A DNA stretch of 45,781 bases from an uncultured Clostridia bacterium (GTDB taxonomy: Bacteria; Bacillota; Clostridia; Christensenellales; Pumilibacteraceae): contig CAMUAL010000012.1 of the NCBI GenBank assembly GCA_947086925.1, positions 1-45,781 of the forward strand. Reading direction: 5' to 3'. The notes under the pieces are model-generated. The model saw only the letters and a program-made list of their open reading frames with translations, had not been told where the DNA came from and did not search any database. Shown one piece after another: positions 44,020-45,781 of the stretch. The position numbers and the translations under genes are program-made. Within the stretch, counting starts at the first letter, position 1; each line of letters begins with the position of its first letter.

Positions 44020-44044
44020 TATTCGCGATATGAATAATTATGCA
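43992..44044. promoter_or_regulatory. Three ArgR-box-like sites
   Basis: Three 14-base sites resemble the arginine-repressor box TGAAT-W4-ATTCA: 43992-44005 (13 of 14), 44012-44025 (12 of 14) and 44031-44044 (13 of 14). Their centres are 20 and 19 bases apart, about two helical turns. The outer two belong to a perfect 15-base inverted repeat. The rest of the 482-base gap 43729-44210 holds the parE leader and promoters; no gene is seen in it. Confidence 0.55.
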
Positions 44045-44159
44045 CGCAAGTTTTCGCGCGATTCTGAGCGCAATTTATAAGCTACCGAAAACAGTGCGGT
44101 TTTTGCGCCGTGCCGAGTGCGAATACGTTGTCGCGGAGCCGTAACACAAACCCCGTATA

Positions 44160-44188
44160 TTGACAAATCGGGTAAGGTGTGATAAACT
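44160..44188 (+). promoter_or_regulatory. Promoter of the orphan membrane protein gene
   Basis: Consensus TTGACA (44160-44165), a 17-base spacer and TAAACT (44183-44188), ending 22 bases before the ATG at 44211. Confidence 0.8.
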
Positions 44189-44210
44189 TTTACGGTGAAG
44201 GGAGAAACTT

Positions 44211-45656
44211 ATGCGTAAACTCAAAAAAATTCCGATTGCGGCGGCACTGCTTTTATGCGTTATAACGATATTGCCCGCTCAAATTTCGGCAAGCGCAAAT
44301 TCCGCAATGCTCGGTTGGTATTACGGCGTTCCGCAATTCGGCACGGTAAATTACGACGGCTGCCCGCTGAAAGTTACGCACGAAGACCTTACGTTTAATA
44401 TAGACTCCTTCCCCCACGTATACGACTATTATTACGGCGAGGACGAAAGCGATTCCTCAAAAAATTACACCGCGCGCGTCACGGCTTCGTACTCGTTTTA
44501 CAATCCGACCGAATCGGATGTTACCGCAACTCTTGCGTTTCCGTTCGGAACTCTAAGCCGCTACTATTCCGCCGATATGCTCGGCGTGGATTCCGACAAA
44601 TACGACATAACTCTAAACGGCGAAAAAGTGCAAAAGACGCTTCGCGCCACTTATTACAGCGGCGATTTCGAAACCGCCGCCGACGTTTCGCGCCTAAATG
44701 ACGACTATATAAAAGACGACTTCTATTCGCCCGAGCTTACGGTTACCGCATACACGTACACCGTAAGCGGCATACCGAAAAAGGAAATAAAAAACAACGC
44801 GCCGTATGCCTCGTTCAGATTAAAGGAATCGGACTGCAACCGTGTAATCGTTTCGTCGTGCAGCGGCGGCAGACGATTGGACAACGGCGACGTTACGATA
44901 GGCAAATTCGTAAATAACGGCGAAGATATTACCGTGTTTGTTATAGGAGAGCCGCTTGCCTATCCGATAGACTTTAAAATTTACCGCAACGGCGGCGAAG
45001 AAAAGCAGATTTCGGGCAATGCCGTATTGAGCGACAAAATTTACACCGTTTCGTTCCTCGATATTGCACTTCACTACCGTAAAGATTATTACGAAGTAAG
45101 CGAAATCGATTGGTATAATGCGGTTGTCGAAAAACTGAACGACCACCGCGACCACTTACATATTTACGGCATTTACGACCTTGACGTAATATATGATTTA
45201 ATGCGTTGGTTCGTATACGAAATTTCAGTTCCCGCAAACTCGACCGCAGTAAACTCCGTTACCGCGCCTCTGTACCCCGATATTCACGTGGGCTACAATC
45301 CGCCCGTATACAGATACGATTATCTGCTTTCCCCCGCAGCTACGTGGAGTTCGTTCGGCGACATCGATATTACAATAAACACGCCGTATCATTTAAACAT
45401 AGGCGACTTCGAAGTGAGCGACTTAAACTACACCGCAAACGAAGGCGGCCACACCGCACATTTAAACGAACTGCCGAGCGGCGAACTGTCATTTACCTTG
45501 TGCGAATCGGAATCTCCCGAAATAATACGGCACAACAGCAACTTTTTAGGCGTTTACATTATAATTATAGTGATATGCTGTACGCTTGCATTTGCAATAA
45601 TCTCGTTTATTGCAATCACGCTTCTCACTCAGCGCAAAAAAACGAAACCCGAATAA
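44211..45656 (+). CDS. Exported membrane-anchored protein of unknown function
   Basis: A 481-residue protein and the only long plus-strand gene here. Residues 1-30 are a signal peptide (cleavage near SASANS). Residues about 60-440 are rich in Tyr, Asp and beta-strand pattern, with a likely sandwich domain near 90-160 (YTARVTASYSFYNPTESDVTATLAFPFG). A single membrane helix at about 448-472 is followed by a Lys-rich tail, so the bulk is outside. GGGAG lies before the ATG. I do not recognise the family. Its divergent position from parE and the ArgR-like sites upstream are the only context; no function is proposed. Confidence 0.88.
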   Translation: MRKLKKIPIAAALLLCVITILPAQISASANSAMLGWYYGVPQFGTVNYDGCPLKVTHEDLTFNIDSFPHVYDYYYGEDESDSSKNYTARVTASYSFYNPTESDVTATLAFPFGTLSRYYSADMLGVDSDKYDITLNGEKVQKTLRATYYSGDFETAADVSRLNDDYIKDDFYSPELTVTAYTYTVSGIPKKEIKNNAPYASFRLKESDCNRVIVSSCSGGRRLDNGDVTIGKFVNNGEDITVFVIGEPLAYPIDFKIYRNGGEEKQISGNAVLSDKIYTVSFLDIALHYRKDYYEVSEIDWYNAVVEKLNDHRDHLHIYGIYDLDVIYDLMRWFVYEISVPANSTAVNSVTAPLYPDIHVGYNPPVYRYDYLLSPAATWSSFGDIDITINTPYHLNIGDFEVSDLNYTANEGGHTAHLNELPSGELSFTLCESESPEIIRHNSNFLGVYIIIIVICCTLAFAIISFIAITLLTQRKKTKPE

Positions 45657-45703
45657 ACTCCTAAAATATAAAAAGCACCGCCAATAATAAATAAATTATC
45701 AAA

Positions 45704-45778
45704 TGGTACTCCCGGCGGGAATCGAACCCACAACGACCCCTTAGGAGGGGGTTGTTATATCCATTTAACTACGGAAGC
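45704..45778 (-). tRNA. tRNA-Arg (anticodon CCT)
   Basis: On the minus strand a full cloverleaf can be drawn: acceptor GCTTCCG/CGGGAGT, D stem GTTA/TAAC, anticodon stem ACCCC/GGGGT with loop CTCCTAA, and T stem GTGGG/CCCGC with TTCGATT. The anticodon is CCT, reading AGG as arginine. The CCA end is encoded (45704-45706). Two acceptor pairs are G-T wobbles. Confidence 0.93.
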
Positions 45779-45781
45779 TTA

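Overview
The window looks like chromosome from an uncultured gut-type Clostridia bacterium (Firmicutes). Evidence for this: Gram-positive lipoproteins, a CUT1 sugar transporter without its own ATPase, an agr-like GHKL kinase with a LytTR regulator, FIVAR and discoidin surface proteins, a CwlD-like amidase, and strong AGGAGG ribosome sites. The genus cannot be fixed from sequence alone. Nearly every gene is on the minus strand.

Region 1 (1-16.6 kb) is a glycan locus. A single promoter at about 15.6 kb appears to drive one tightly packed operon: sugar-binding lipoprotein, two permeases, a cytosolic ADP-ribosylglycohydrolase-like protein fused to beta-sandwich domains, and three membrane-tethered or lipid-anchored discoidin proteins, one of which is also a five-bladed-propeller hydrolase candidate. 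A 1312-residue surface protein with two repeat modules and seven FIVAR units follows, and then a TIM-barrel hydrolase that is cut by the window edge. An AraC-type regulator with its own promoter and terminator lies just upstream. The whole reads as capture, cleavage, uptake and intracellular processing of one complex glycan.

Region 2 (16.6-27.2 kb) is housekeeping: lemA and a DUF2207 membrane protein, then tyrA-aroC-aroB-aroA-aroE-aroQ-aroK and a phosphohexomutase, mostly with 4-base ATGA overlaps. It covers the shikimate pathway from dehydroquinate synthase to chorismate plus prephenate dehydrogenase; DAHP synthase is not here.

Region 3 (27.2-36 kb) is a mixed-linkage beta-glucan module: a tandem lichenase, a second lichenase with accessory domains, and a domain-permuted membrane-anchored GH3 beta-glucosidase, in one operon. 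An agr-type two-component system lies directly upstream, and the lichenase promoter carries two AgrA-like direct repeats. Together these suggest a self-contained sensing and degradation unit.

Region 4 (36-45.8 kb) holds a CwlD-like amidase, an M1 peptidase, a small divergent XRE/zinc-ribbon cassette with paired operators and inverted G-rich flanks, a repeat-rich intergenic stretch, topoisomerase IV (parE with a TTG start, parC), a control region with three ArgR-box-like sites, an orphan membrane protein and tRNA-Arg(CCT).
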